Shown here piece after piece: positions 56,202 to 64,000 of a DNA stretch of 64,000 nt. The number at the start of each line of letters is the position of its first letter. Position 1 is the stretch's first letter. The translations under genes and the position numbers were made by a program. This stretch comes from Rubripirellula sp. (GTDB lineage Bacteria > Planctomycetota > Planctomycetia > Pirellulales > Pirellulaceae), in the NCBI GenBank assembly GCA_029245125.1, contig JAQWPZ010000264.1, forward strand, positions 1 through 64,000, read 5' to 3'. The notes beneath the pieces are model-generated. The model did not search any database, was not told where the DNA came from, and saw only the letters and a program-made list of their open reading frames with translations.

Positions 56202-56442
56202 GGCCCTTTCATCTCAACAGATAGTTGCTCGCAACAGGAATCTGGTCTCACCAGAAAGACCGACTCAGCCCTTTATCCTACACCCCGTCGGTCGGATTCG
56301 GCCAGGACAAGGCCAGTTGGAGGAGTATGGCGAGATTGAAGCCTGGTGGTGACAAATCAATATTGAAAGATCCATGTGCCAGCAGACTGATGCGGTTCGT
56401 TCACCATCCCGCGGGCACATTTTCTGTTCTGGTCCGTTCAGA

Positions 56443-56817
56443 TCACGACCCCAAAAATGGTGCCAGCAGCGCATGGGTGGCTGGATCACCAATGGCGAGC
56501 TTGCCAAAGCCGGGCACACAGCCTTCGCTGGCAGCTTGTTCTTGGTGCTCGGGAAAGTTGGTGACCAACATGACCGGGACCGACGACAAGTCTGGATCGG
56601 CTTTGATCGCTTTGATAACGTCGATCCCGTCGCTGTAGTCACGATCTAGTTTGCGATTGACGGTGACCAGATCGATGTCGCCCGCTCGCAGTAGATCAAG
56701 CGTATCCTCGGTTCCATGCGATTGCCGCACTTCCGCACCGAATTGTTGTTCCGCCATGGAGCGAATGGCATTGAAATCGGGACCGCAGTTTCCGCAGTCT
56801 AGCAATACTTTTGGCAT
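56443..56817 (-). CDS. small receiver-like protein with Asn at phosphoacceptor position
   Basis: 124 residues, start MPKVLLDCGNCGPDFN with AGAGG upstream. A receiver-like alpha/beta pattern continues with GAEVRQSHGTEDTLDLL and DIDLVTVNRKLDRDYSDGID; the position of the phosphorylated Asp appears to be Asn. The C-terminus has VPVMLVTNFPEHQE and GFGK. I recall the VNRKLD..YSDG pattern from other planctomycete proteins, so it is probably family-typical. Likely a non-phosphorylated output or binding module. Confidence 0.7.
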   Translation of the reverse strand: MPKVLLDCGNCGPDFNAIRSMAEQQFGAEVRQSHGTEDTLDLLRAGDIDLVTVNRKLDRDYSDGIDVIKAIKADPDLSSVPVMLVTNFPEHQEQAASEGCVPGFGKLAIGDPATHALLAPFLGS

Positions 56818-56943
56818 GAACCTCTGCTTTGATGTCAGATGGGAAGACCCGCCCAAGGAAACGAATTTTGCCGACAACCCAGTCATCGGCAAAACTTCGT
56901 TCGATCATAAACTCAGTGTCAGATCACAGAATCAGGAAAGCGT

Positions 56944-59256
56944 TTACTTTTTGATCCCGATCGAGAAGAGCTTGTCCTTGGTGCTAATGAAGAGTTTGTC
57001 ATTGGCTGCGACGGGTGTGCTGTAGACACTGCTACCCATGTTGATTTCCTCGACTGGTTCAACATGTTCGACACCGAATTCGAAGATTGCCACATCACCG
57101 TCCTCGTCACCGATGAAAACGTGATCAGCAGCGATCAGAGGGCTGCCCCAGCTCTGAGCCAGCATGTCATAAGTGAAGTGCACGATCGGCATGCCGTCCT
57201 CGGTCCCATTAGCATCCAGGCAGTGCACCAATCCTGAGAAATCGGCGACGTACAACACATCGTCTTTGATGGCTACGGTTCCGATTGTTCGGTGCATCTC
57301 TTCTTCGAAGTCGATTTCGCCATCCTTGTTACCGTCGTTCATGCTGTAGTGCCAAACGACTCCCGAATTCGGATTGTCGATCTCGACCTCGCCTTTTTCT
57401 TCCTCGACGGCTTGAATCCGTTTGTGTGCAATCGGTACCCGTTCCCCTGCGTCGTTGATTTTCACAGCCAGGGTTGGGGAGATATCACCGCGCATCGTTG
57501 GATTGATGCACCACAGATGGCCTTCGCCTTCGCCGTGTTCGGGATCTTGTCCGACAGCGATATAGACATAGTCTCCGTAGGCAACAGGTGTCGCAATCAA
57601 GTTGTTACGTGTTCCCTCGCCACCGAGGACCCACTTGCTGGTCTTGGGATTGCAATCGAACTTCCAAAGCAGTTCCGGTTTTCCGTCATTTCCGCGGTTT
57701 GCGACAAAACTGTAGAGGATGCCATCGCCACCGGCGAATAAAACTTGGGGGACACCGTCGAACACGCCCACCGTTGGACTCGACCACTGACCGTGCAGGA
57801 TGTTTTTGGCAGGCGATCGGTCGGTCCACAATACTTCGCCAGTGTTTTTGTCCATGCACAAAAAGCTGGGGGCATCTGGCGCAGGCAGGTTGTAGTGCGA
57901 TTCGTCTAGGCCATTGCCAGTGTTGACAAGCAACAGGTCGCCATAGCTGGTGACGCTGCACGAGCACATGTTGTGTTGGCTAATTCCCATATCGGGACCC
58001 ATCATGTCATAGACCCAAATGACATCGGCATCGCGTTTGTCGTTGATGCCGAGCGCCTTCATGAATTTGATTCGCGGTCCAATCTGCCGAATGGTCAAGG
58101 TTCGTTGAACTCCGCCGAAATTACCGGTTGCTTTCCAATGCTTGCCAGCTTCAACGATTTCGATAGTTGCATCACCTTCGAGAGCAGCACCGGCATCTGC
58201 CAGGGCTTTTTTGGCTGCGTCGGATAAGGTCGCCGCGGCCAAGCCTTCGAGAGTGGCTGCGTGACCGGCTGCCGCTGGACCCGCGTTCATGATCGCCGCA
58301 ACGGAAACCATTTCGCTGGTAACTGGTCCATCATCTTCATCGTCGTAGAAGCCGGCCGTATCGAGACAGCGGACTTCGCCACGACTGGTGACAAACCACA
58401 TCCGATCGCCCTCTACCAGCGGAGCACAACAAATTCCCTGCAGCGGCCAATCGTGGACACGGCCGGTGATCAATTTTTCGCTGCTGTGTTGCCACAGAAA
58501 GTCACCAGTCTCTTCGTCGAATGCGAGTAGGCAGCCCAGGTCGACCTTTGAGGGGTATCGCTTCAGATGACCGGCTCCGTTGTTGGTGCCGACAAAGACT
58601 CTGCCGTTAGCGATAACGGGGTTGCCATACGTTTGGCTGCCGAGGTTTGCGAACCAATTGATGTTTAACGCTCGGCTGGCATCCCAGTCGCCGGTTCGCC
58701 GATCAAACTTTCCGATGTTCCATTCCAGAGGTACTTCTTTGACGCCTGGCACATTGTTTTTTTCACGAGTACCACCCCACTGCGGCCAATCGCCACCCGC
58801 TTCCATGATTTTTTTGGGGGCATCAACATCTGCAACTTTGGTGACCAGAACATCTGCAACTTTGGTGACCAGCGTGGACGCTGTTGAGGTAGCCTCGTCG
58901 ACAATAGCTGCTCCGTCTGTCGCATTCGGACTCGCACGCGTTTGCTCCGGGCTTACCGTATCTCCCTCGGGGCTTGGCGCGTCGGTCTCAGTCGCGTCAG
59001 TCTCAGTCGCGTCGGTCTCAGTCGCGTCGGTGGTGGAATCGTCGCTTGCGGGCTCCGCCTCTGGAGCATCATCCTGAGTAGCATCCGTCTCCGTCGCATT
59101 GGTCTCCGTCGCATTGGTCTCCGGTGGGTCGACATTGGCGGCGTCGACCTGGACCTCATCTGACGGCTTGCACCCGCCGAGCGTCACCGTGGAAATGCTG
59201 CCCAGCACCAACGCGACGAGCAGAAGGGTCCAAGCGGAGAGTTCTTTCTTTTGCAT
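56944..59256 (-). CDS. beta-propeller (PQQ-like) lipoprotein with T-E-T-D-A repeats
   Basis: 770 residues. The signal WTLLLVALVLGSISTVTLGGC ends in a lipobox, predicting a lipid-anchored Cys. A disordered acidic region with repeated TETDATETDA follows (about 40-100), then VTKVADV repeats, then a WD40/PQQ-type beta-propeller from about 150 (GDWPQWGGTRE, LLAFDEETGDFLWQHS, MWFVTSRGEVRCLDT, CMDKNTGEVLW). A perfect EF-hand-like loop DGNKDGEIDFEE lies near residue 640. Such planctomycete propellers are usually without demonstrated dehydrogenase activity. Same direction as the second propeller gene upstream, 116 bases away. Confidence 0.88.
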   Translation of the reverse strand: MQKKELSAWTLLLVALVLGSISTVTLGGCKPSDEVQVDAANVDPPETNATETNATETDATQDDAPEAEPASDDSTTDATETDATETDATETDAPSPEGDTVSPEQTRASPNATDGAAIVDEATSTASTLVTKVADVLVTKVADVDAPKKIMEAGGDWPQWGGTREKNNVPGVKEVPLEWNIGKFDRRTGDWDASRALNINWFANLGSQTYGNPVIANGRVFVGTNNGAGHLKRYPSKVDLGCLLAFDEETGDFLWQHSSEKLITGRVHDWPLQGICCAPLVEGDRMWFVTSRGEVRCLDTAGFYDDEDDGPVTSEMVSVAAIMNAGPAAAGHAATLEGLAAATLSDAAKKALADAGAALEGDATIEIVEAGKHWKATGNFGGVQRTLTIRQIGPRIKFMKALGINDKRDADVIWVYDMMGPDMGISQHNMCSCSVTSYGDLLLVNTGNGLDESHYNLPAPDAPSFLCMDKNTGEVLWTDRSPAKNILHGQWSSPTVGVFDGVPQVLFAGGDGILYSFVANRGNDGKPELLWKFDCNPKTSKWVLGGEGTRNNLIATPVAYGDYVYIAVGQDPEHGEGEGHLWCINPTMRGDISPTLAVKINDAGERVPIAHKRIQAVEEEKGEVEIDNPNSGVVWHYSMNDGNKDGEIDFEEEMHRTIGTVAIKDDVLYVADFSGLVHCLDANGTEDGMPIVHFTYDMLAQSWGSPLIAADHVFIGDEDGDVAIFEFGVEHVEPVEEINMGSSVYSTPVAANDKLFISTKDKLFSIGIKK
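58825..58872. repeat. two 24-bp direct repeats in lipoprotein gene
   Basis: A 24-base unit (58825-58848) recurs exactly at 58849-58872 and encodes a repeated LVTKVADV-type octapeptide. It is part of the low-complexity N-terminal region of the propeller lipoprotein. Confidence 0.9.
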
Positions 59257-59305
59257 GGTTACTTAACGGTTTTAGTTGAGAGAGTTGTTTTTCGTGATCG
59301 TGAGC

Positions 59306-59326
59306 TGACCGCCCGTGCGGCGGTCA
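59306..59326. terminator. hairpin between the two beta-propeller genes
   Basis: TGACCGCC, loop CGTGC, GGCGGTCA, a perfect 8-bp stem located after the stop of the upstream minus-strand gene (59373) and before the start of the lipoprotein gene (59256). Without a clear T tract it is a weak terminator candidate. Confidence 0.4.
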
Positions 59327-59372
59327 ATTCGATTGCCGATGTCGGCAGACGGGGGCTTAACAATGCCAGCCA

Positions 59373-61616
59373 CTAAGGCTGGTCTGAGTTGGCGACAACT
59401 TCGAGGTTGTCCAAGTAAAGTTCAGCGACTTTGGCGTTTCCGTAAAGGCCTGGACTGGCTGCCAGGTTTGGCGATTCATCTCGAGCGGTGATCGTCCATT
59501 CCTTTGGTTCGGATTCATCACGCGGCCAGACCTTTCCTCTTAGAATGGCCACAGCGGCGGGCGGTTCGCTTTCGATGTCGACCCGAAACTTCATGCGATA
59601 CCAAGTGTCTTCTTTCCAGGCAAACGGTAATTGCGAATCGAGTCTCAGTTGGGCCGACCAGGTGCGAATCTGCAATTGCTGACTCTCTCCCATCAGGTCC
59701 AGCACGTAGCCCTGATTCGTAAGTCCGATGTCTGGTAACTGGTCACTCATGCGAGCTCCCATCACATCGGAGCTGATCGTGTATTCAGACAGGTCACTAT
59801 GGCCCATCCAGGCGCGACTGCGGGCACCTTTGGGAATGGTGGTGATTTTGGTCAGGGCAGGGGAGCCATCCACTTCGCGGATGATATGGCGATAACGCGC
59901 ACCGACCCACGACAGTGGTGGATCACTGAGATCATCGAAAGTGAACTTCCAAGGCAAATCAGGAACCACTCGGACTCGCGTTGTTCCCGTTACATCGCCG
60001 ACCGTTGCTGAAATCGTGGCGGCGGTGTGTTTTCCATCACTGACAGCGGTAAAGGTCGATCCGTTGATTGACCCGGGGCCTTCGACGCTAAAACTGATTT
60101 CTGCAGGGTCGGCTAGCTTTTGACCCAATTGGTTGAAAGCGTAGGTGGACAGTTCAATGCTTTGGCCTGGTCGCAGTAACTGCTCCGCCGGGAAAATTTG
60201 CAACTGTGCGACATCAGGGTTTTCACTGACCGGCGTTTCCTCGCCCATGTTATCAGCAATATTAGCAGACGCTTGTTCGCCTTCGTCCGTGCCCACGCAG
60301 TAGAGGGCGGTCGTGCTAGGGAAATACAACCGACCGTCGGCAACGATCGGCGAGCCGGCGAAGCCGGTATCCCTCACGCGGCCTTTGTTGATTACCTCGA
60401 ATCCGTCTTCTGTCGGTTCGATGATTGCCCATCGACCGTTCTCCGTCAGCACGTAGATCTTGTTATCGGCGTGCAGCAACGCAGCCCGCTGCCGGCTTCC
60501 GACGAACGCCTTGCGTTCCACAATCGGTTCGCCTGTTTCGGCGTCAAAGATCCACATTTTGCAGCGGTCATCGACGACGTACAGCCGACCGTCGATGAAG
60601 ACTGGCTCACTGTAGCCAACGACGACCTCCATTTGTTTCCACAATTCCTCGACCTTGGTGTTGTCGCCAGCACCGCTGACGTTCAACGCCACGACAGCAC
60701 CCATTACGTTGTTGTAAGGCGCGACATTCTCTTCGCTGTGGCTGGCAAAGACGGTGTTGCCTACCACTAATGGTGTCGCAAAGATGCCTCGCATCGACAT
60801 GTCGTAGTGCCACAGTTGTTTACCGGTTCGCGGTTGGAATCCCCAGATGGATCCATCACCGGCGCCCATCACCAACTGCCTTTGACCGTTAATGGTGACG
60901 AGGCTGGGGGCGGAGTAGGTCGTGTCGTAAGGTAAATCACGTGTGCCACCAAACCAACGAACCATTCCAGTTCGTTTGTCCATGGCGATCAACCGATGAT
61001 TTGGTTTAGCCGATTGACCCCAATTGATGATGATGCCGCTAATGATCACCAAATCTTCGTGAATGATCGGGAAATTGGTTCGGCCTCCGTAGGTGCTCAG
61101 CATCCCAAACTGCTCGTGCAGTGGAATCTTCCAAATGGTTTCCCCTGTCTCTCCGTTGATGCATTGAAAGATATCGCAGGAGCCCAACGCGTAGACGTTT
61201 CCGGTTTCGGGGTCACCCACGACACTGCTCCAGCCAACCCGTTCGGCAGGCACATCTGACAGCCAGACGTTGTAGCGATTTTCCCAAATCGTCTCGCCGG
61301 TTTTGGCATTCAAGCAAACAACCCGTTCGCCTTCGCGTGGTGTTCCTGGTTCCGCTCGCTGAATGGTGTAAAGACGTCCATTCATCACGATGGGTGTGCA
61401 GGGCCCGCCAATATCATCTCGGCTCCACAGCACATTGCTGCCCTCTCCGCCATTGGGATCCCAGTCGTCGGGTAATCCAGTTACCTCCGCGGTGCCATCG
61501 AAATGAGGGCCTCGCCAATAGGGCCAATCACCCGCCGTGCTGGCCGTGGACAAGATGGCGGTGCCCAGGAGGGCGACGATCAGTCGACAACTCGACGGAT
61601 AGAAACAGAATTGCAT
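59373..61616 (-). CDS. secreted PQQ-like beta-propeller protein with C-terminal beta domain
   Basis: 747 residues. Signal peptide RLIVALLGTAILSTASTAGD; then propeller blades beginning DWPYWRGPHFDG, VVCLNAKTGETIWENR, GSCDIFQCINGETGETIWK, AMDKRTGMVRWFGGTR, MWIFDAETGEPIVE. From about residue 450 an Ig-like part (LLRPGQSIELSTYAFNQLG) and a jelly-roll-like end follow. ATG at 61616 gives the signal; GTG at 61655 is possible. These repeats bind no visible cofactor site I can name. It is the upstream gene of a pair with the lipoprotein. Confidence 0.87.
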   Translation of the reverse strand: MQFCFYPSSCRLIVALLGTAILSTASTAGDWPYWRGPHFDGTAEVTGLPDDWDPNGGEGSNVLWSRDDIGGPCTPIVMNGRLYTIQRAEPGTPREGERVVCLNAKTGETIWENRYNVWLSDVPAERVGWSSVVGDPETGNVYALGSCDIFQCINGETGETIWKIPLHEQFGMLSTYGGRTNFPIIHEDLVIISGIIINWGQSAKPNHRLIAMDKRTGMVRWFGGTRDLPYDTTYSAPSLVTINGQRQLVMGAGDGSIWGFQPRTGKQLWHYDMSMRGIFATPLVVGNTVFASHSEENVAPYNNVMGAVVALNVSGAGDNTKVEELWKQMEVVVGYSEPVFIDGRLYVVDDRCKMWIFDAETGEPIVERKAFVGSRQRAALLHADNKIYVLTENGRWAIIEPTEDGFEVINKGRVRDTGFAGSPIVADGRLYFPSTTALYCVGTDEGEQASANIADNMGEETPVSENPDVAQLQIFPAEQLLRPGQSIELSTYAFNQLGQKLADPAEISFSVEGPGSINGSTFTAVSDGKHTAATISATVGDVTGTTRVRVVPDLPWKFTFDDLSDPPLSWVGARYRHIIREVDGSPALTKITTIPKGARSRAWMGHSDLSEYTISSDVMGARMSDQLPDIGLTNQGYVLDLMGESQQLQIRTWSAQLRLDSQLPFAWKEDTWYRMKFRVDIESEPPAAVAILRGKVWPRDESEPKEWTITARDESPNLAASPGLYGNAKVAELYLDNLEVVANSDQP

Positions 61617-61679
61617 CAGAAGTCTCGGGAGAATCACTGGTTGGGTAGGAATCACTGGTCAGAAAAACCTAATGGCAAG

Positions 61680-62069
61680 TTAGTCAAAATGCTCGTCCGA
61701 AGGGTCAAAATTCGGGGTGCATAAAATTAACACCCTCATTTGCCCGACGGCGCGATGCCGAACACCGGGTGGGATCATTACGGCTGTCATGGGTGCGACT
61801 GGGTGCAGGGACCCATCGAGCTCGATCGAAGCCCCCGCGTCGCATTCGAGCACAATGTAAATCTCAGCTTGTTTTTTGTGGTAATGACGTTTTGCATCGA
61901 TGCTGATCTGCGTCAAATGCACGGTCCCGGGGTAGTCATCTCGATCCGCAAATGCCCTTCGGGCAGTCCCGCATGGACAGGGGATTTCTGGCAAACTGCT
62001 CAGATCGATGAGTTGGGGTAGAGAGGACACGTGGTAAAAGACGGCCTTGAAATGTGGCTGGCGAATCAC
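61680..62069 (-). CDS. cupin-domain protein
   Basis: 129 residues. The cupin metal motif is visible as RHYHKKQAEIYIVLE (HxHx(n)E) and MIPPGVRHRAVG (second His). One double-stranded beta-helix barrel is expected, binding a metal. The start is uncertain: GTG at 62069 or GTG at 62030, neither with a strong ribosome site. Cupins of this size are sugar isomerases, dioxygenases or binding proteins; substrate unknown. Confidence 0.72.
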   Translation of the reverse strand: MIRQPHFKAVFYHVSSLPQLIDLSSLPEIPCPCGTARRAFADRDDYPGTVHLTQISIDAKRHYHKKQAEIYIVLECDAGASIELDGSLHPVAPMTAVMIPPGVRHRAVGQMRVLILCTPNFDPSDEHFD

Positions 62070-62673
62070 GCAGGTGATAAAGGCGGGGGAGAGCGGAGCC
62101 GATCAATACCCTCCTGTCAGGTGGTCTGCAGGCCGTTTTACGCTGGATCAGCACTCCTTGCACCAGTTTATACCGATTACTCCGGCTACGCCACGCGCGG
62201 GTGTCAAGGATTGCTGGTTGTACGGCATCGCCGTTTCTCTTGCTCAATCGTTAAAGCTTTCCAAGCGGGCAAAAATCCCATGGAACATTTATCACCGGAC
62301 AAACCAAGGTCGATACCGTTACAGACCCAGAGGAACGAACGCGGCACACCAGCCGCTTCTGCCTGACGGGGACCCAGAGGCCTGACATCGGATGTCAAGC
62401 CTATTGGTGCACAGAACTGAACGTGAATCCTTCTGAGGGCATTCGAAGCTCTCGGGGATGAGTTATGTCGAACTGAACGAAGTCGGCGGGCCGGGTGTCC
62501 GCACCCGACCCGTTAGTGTTCGGCGAAGAATGATTTCGAGATGCGCTCGCCGGCGACTTCGTCCGCCGACTGCATCTCCCGATCTGAAATACTCATGCCG
62601 AGGAAAGATTGATCGAGCTTTCTGGCACCACGACAAACGACCCGCAATAGTGAGAAAGGGAGACGTGGCTCCA
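62070..62673. other. intergenic region with structured leader
   Basis: 604 bases between the cupin (minus) and the Cys-rich gene (plus). The open frame from 62458 that reads into the Cys-rich gene has arginine-rich, non-native composition before 62674. It holds a perfect 7-bp inverted repeat TGACATC-G-GATGTCA at 62383-62397 and the hairpins at 62487-62578. No tRNA is seen. Confidence 0.5.
62487..62578 (+). promoter_or_regulatory. structured 5' leader of the Cys-rich gene
   Basis: Two hairpins precede the gene. The first pairs CGGG/CCCG and CGGGTG-TCCG-CACCCG (62487-62512). The second pairs GAGATGC (62538-62544) with GCATCTC (62572-62578) and, inside, GGCGAC with GTCCGCC around a TTC loop. 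If transcribed they form a compact leader ending about 95 bases before the ATG. No known riboswitch class is recognised. Confidence 0.4.
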
Positions 62674-63375
62674 ATGAAGCGGACAATAATGACAATGATG
62701 GTCGTACTCGGTTGCTGTATCAGCACTCAGAGTTATGGCTTTGACCTGTTGGACCGAATGCTCGGTATCAAAGGCTGCGGCAGCGCAAGTGCTTGCTGCG
62801 ATGATGGATGTGACTCAGCATGCGAGCCCGCATGTGGATGTGAAGAGCCAGCTTGTGGCTGCGAAGAAGTAGCTTGCTGTGCAGAGCCAACTTGCTGTGC
62901 AGAGCCAACCTGCTGTGCAGAGCCAACTTGTGGTGCACCAGCATGCTGTGACACCGCTTGCGATCCTTGTGGAAAGCGTTCCGGCGGTTTGCTCTCGAAG
63001 CTGTTCAAGTGCAACCTTTGCGATAGCGGCTGCGACAGCGGTTGCGACAGCTGCGAGCCAGCCTGTGGCTGCGAAGTTGCAGATTGTTGCGAAGAGCCAG
63101 CTTGCTGCGACAGCGGTTGCGACAGTGGTTGCAGCAAGAAGTCGGGCGGTCTGCTTTCCAAGCTGTTCGGTCACATGAAGATGAAAAGCAACTCGTGCGA
63201 CTCATGCTGTGAGCCAGCCTGCGGTTGCGAGCCAGCTTGCGGTTGCGAAGCTGGTTGCACGACTGCTCCTGCACAGATGGAAGCTGCTCCCATGCCGGAG
63301 CCAGTTGTCGATCCAAGTGCGAGCTTGACTACAACGCGTCGCGTCATTCAGGCCAGTGCTGTTTACGTCCGCTAA
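62674..63375 (+). CDS. secreted cysteine-rich modular protein
   Basis: 233 residues. Signal peptide MKRTIMTMMVVLGCC...QSYGF; ATG has GGGAG about 12 bases upstream. About 41 cysteines follow the signal, in CxxxC, CGCE, CCAEPT and CDSGC patterns. The same block occurs twice with a short amphipathic lead (SGGLLSKLF) followed by a Cys cluster, and a related lead DLLDRMLGI opens the mature chain, suggesting three modules. The C-terminus is Cys-free (PVVDPSASLTTTRR). Planctomycete walls contain Cys-rich proteins, so disulfide-linked surface structure is a reasonable inference. No family name is certain. Confidence 0.8.
   Translation: MKRTIMTMMVVLGCCISTQSYGFDLLDRMLGIKGCGSASACCDDGCDSACEPACGCEEPACGCEEVACCAEPTCCAEPTCCAEPTCGAPACCDTACDPCGKRSGGLLSKLFKCNLCDSGCDSGCDSCEPACGCEVADCCEEPACCDSGCDSGCSKKSGGLLSKLFGHMKMKSNSCDSCCEPACGCEPACGCEAGCTTAPAQMEAAPMPEPVVDPSASLTTTRRVIQASAVYVR
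62874..62927. repeat. three 18-bp tandem repeats inside the Cys-rich gene
   Basis: TTGCTGTGCAGAGCCAAC occurs at 62874 and 62892, with a one-base variant at 62910. It encodes the repeated CCAEPT hexapeptide. Near-identity at DNA level suggests recent expansion by slippage. Confidence 0.9.
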
Positions 63376-63420
63376 TTTAGCGGAGCCGTAAACACGCTGA
63401 AACCTTCAGGCGTGAGCATC

Positions 63421-63460
63421 AAACGACCCGATGAGCTTTGCTCTTCGGGTCGTTTTTTTT
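63421..63460 (+). terminator. intrinsic terminator of the Cys-rich gene
   Basis: AAACGACCCGA pairs with TCGGGTCGTTT and is followed by a run of T to 63460, the classic rho-independent form. Two further hairpins lie before it at 63361-63393 (overlapping the stop codon) and 63393-63414. Confidence 0.85.
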
Positions 63461-63940
63461 GCGTTCTCGGCACACAGAAACCAATTGCCCGAATCCAGCG
63501 TATTGCCCGTCCCGGGCTAGTTCAGAACTGTCGCTATTTCTCGAGAACCCGATTTCGCTCTGGAGTCGGCGGGCGTCGATCCGGCCGTGCTCAAGCAGTA
63601 TTCCGGGGAGAAGTCGTTGTTCTGGATGCGGTTCAATCGCTTTCACACCTCAGTAAACGCGGGCAGTTTGGTCTCAATCGCCCCCCGTTCTTGCGGTCAC
63701 CTAATCCAGTTCAAAATCATTGGTTTGATGAGTCGGCTGGCGGAAGGGTTGTTTGTTTGCGTTGGCTCGATTCAGAGTTGCCGTCGTCACCTGAGTGAAT
63801 GCTTGCTTCTCGATCACTCGTCGAGAAACTTCTCTGACGGGTCTGGGAATCCGCCGCGAATGTGTGAAACCCAGAATCCGCATTGACGATCCCCACCCAA
63901 ATTTCCTAGTGATAGTGTCGACCAAGCCCCGGGAGTGAGG
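63461..63940. other. intergenic, no gene seen
   Basis: 480 bases between the terminator and lpxB. Frames present on both strands lack coding character. No repeat or RNA gene is visible; the lpxB promoter should be within it. Confidence 0.5.
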
Positions 63941-64000
63941 ATGTCCACGATCTTTTTTTCAGTCGGCGAGCCCAGCGGTGACCAGCACGCTGCCCGTTTG
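63941..64000 (+). CDS. lpxB: lipid-A-disaccharide synthase, truncated at window edge
   Basis: Only the first 20 codons are visible: MSTIFFSVGEPSGDQHAARL, which matches the conserved LpxB N-terminus (FFSVGEPSGDxHGA). GAGTGAGG directly precedes the ATG. LpxB condenses UDP-diacylglucosamine with lipid X to make the lipid A disaccharide, implying lipopolysaccharide in this organism. The rest lies outside the window. Confidence 0.8.
   Translation, partial: MSTIFFSVGEPSGDQHAARL

Noticed and set aside
62733-63174. Antisense frames rich in Ser/Gln and Ala/Thr opposite the Cys-rich gene
   Set aside because: They are shadows of the Cys-rich repeats; the plus-strand gene has a signal peptide, a ribosome site and a terminator.

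Overview
The window reads as chromosomal DNA of a planctomycete, most likely from the Pirellulales (Rhodopirellula-like). The evidence is two PSCyt1/DUF1549/DUF1553 genes, each followed by a Tat-exported DUF1501 gene. Other planctomycete marks are a secreted DUF1080 protein (plus a likely fragment), a sulfatase, several Ser/Thr kinases including an ECF sigma factor/kinase pair, PQQ-type beta-propeller proteins and a very cysteine-rich secreted protein. Genes for LL-diaminopimelate aminotransferase and, at the right edge, LpxB suggest a diderm envelope with diaminopimelate synthesis. I see no insertion sequence, prophage, CRISPR array, rRNA or tRNA.

Layout: 1-641 holds a truncated secreted protein and a small unknown protein (minus strand). 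1254-5596 is a secreted coiled-coil protein followed by an overlapping three-gene set: FHA-like protein, membrane Ser/Thr kinase, anchored protein. 5778-7685 is asparagine synthase. 8020-13467 is the first PSCyt1/DUF1501 pair plus an alpha/beta hydrolase. 13557-20195 holds an extended CsrA, a large esterase, a receiver/anti-sigma-kinase fusion, a zinc alcohol dehydrogenase and a sulfatase. 20356-23797 is an ECF sigma/kinase pair, and 24250-28408 the second PSCyt1/DUF1501 pair.

28732-32312 is a tightly overlapping cofactor operon: cobA-hemD fusion (siroheme), a carboxymuconolactone-decarboxylase-like protein, mobA and moeA. rpsT, dapL and a soluble histidine kinase follow. 35137-40350 is an alpha-glucan region with a GH57 enzyme, a GalT-like uridylyltransferase and glycogen synthase. 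Divergent from it is a large membrane pseudokinase, followed by an HD-GYP protein. 45358-51831 holds hemB coupled to a methyltransferase, a DUF1080 protein, a secreted unknown, a FAD amine-oxidase-type protein and a beta-CASP metallo-hydrolase.

51867-55155 is an operon for a dedicated acyl-chain system: two hotdog dehydratase-like proteins, an acyl carrier protein, a ketoacyl synthase and a zinc-finger anti-sigma-like protein. One hotdog protein has Tyr where the catalytic His is expected. 55247-56817 holds a DMT-type transporter, panD and a small degenerate receiver. 56944-61616 holds two beta-propeller proteins, one of them a lipoprotein. Then come a cupin, the cysteine-rich protein with structured flanking RNA, and the first codons of lpxB.

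The most unusual items are the pseudokinase, the FHA-like/kinase/anchor set, the extended CsrA, the acyl-chain operon and the cysteine-rich modular protein. Short tandem repeats and inverted repeats lie between several convergent gene pairs. All functional names rest on motif recognition by eye; no database search was run.
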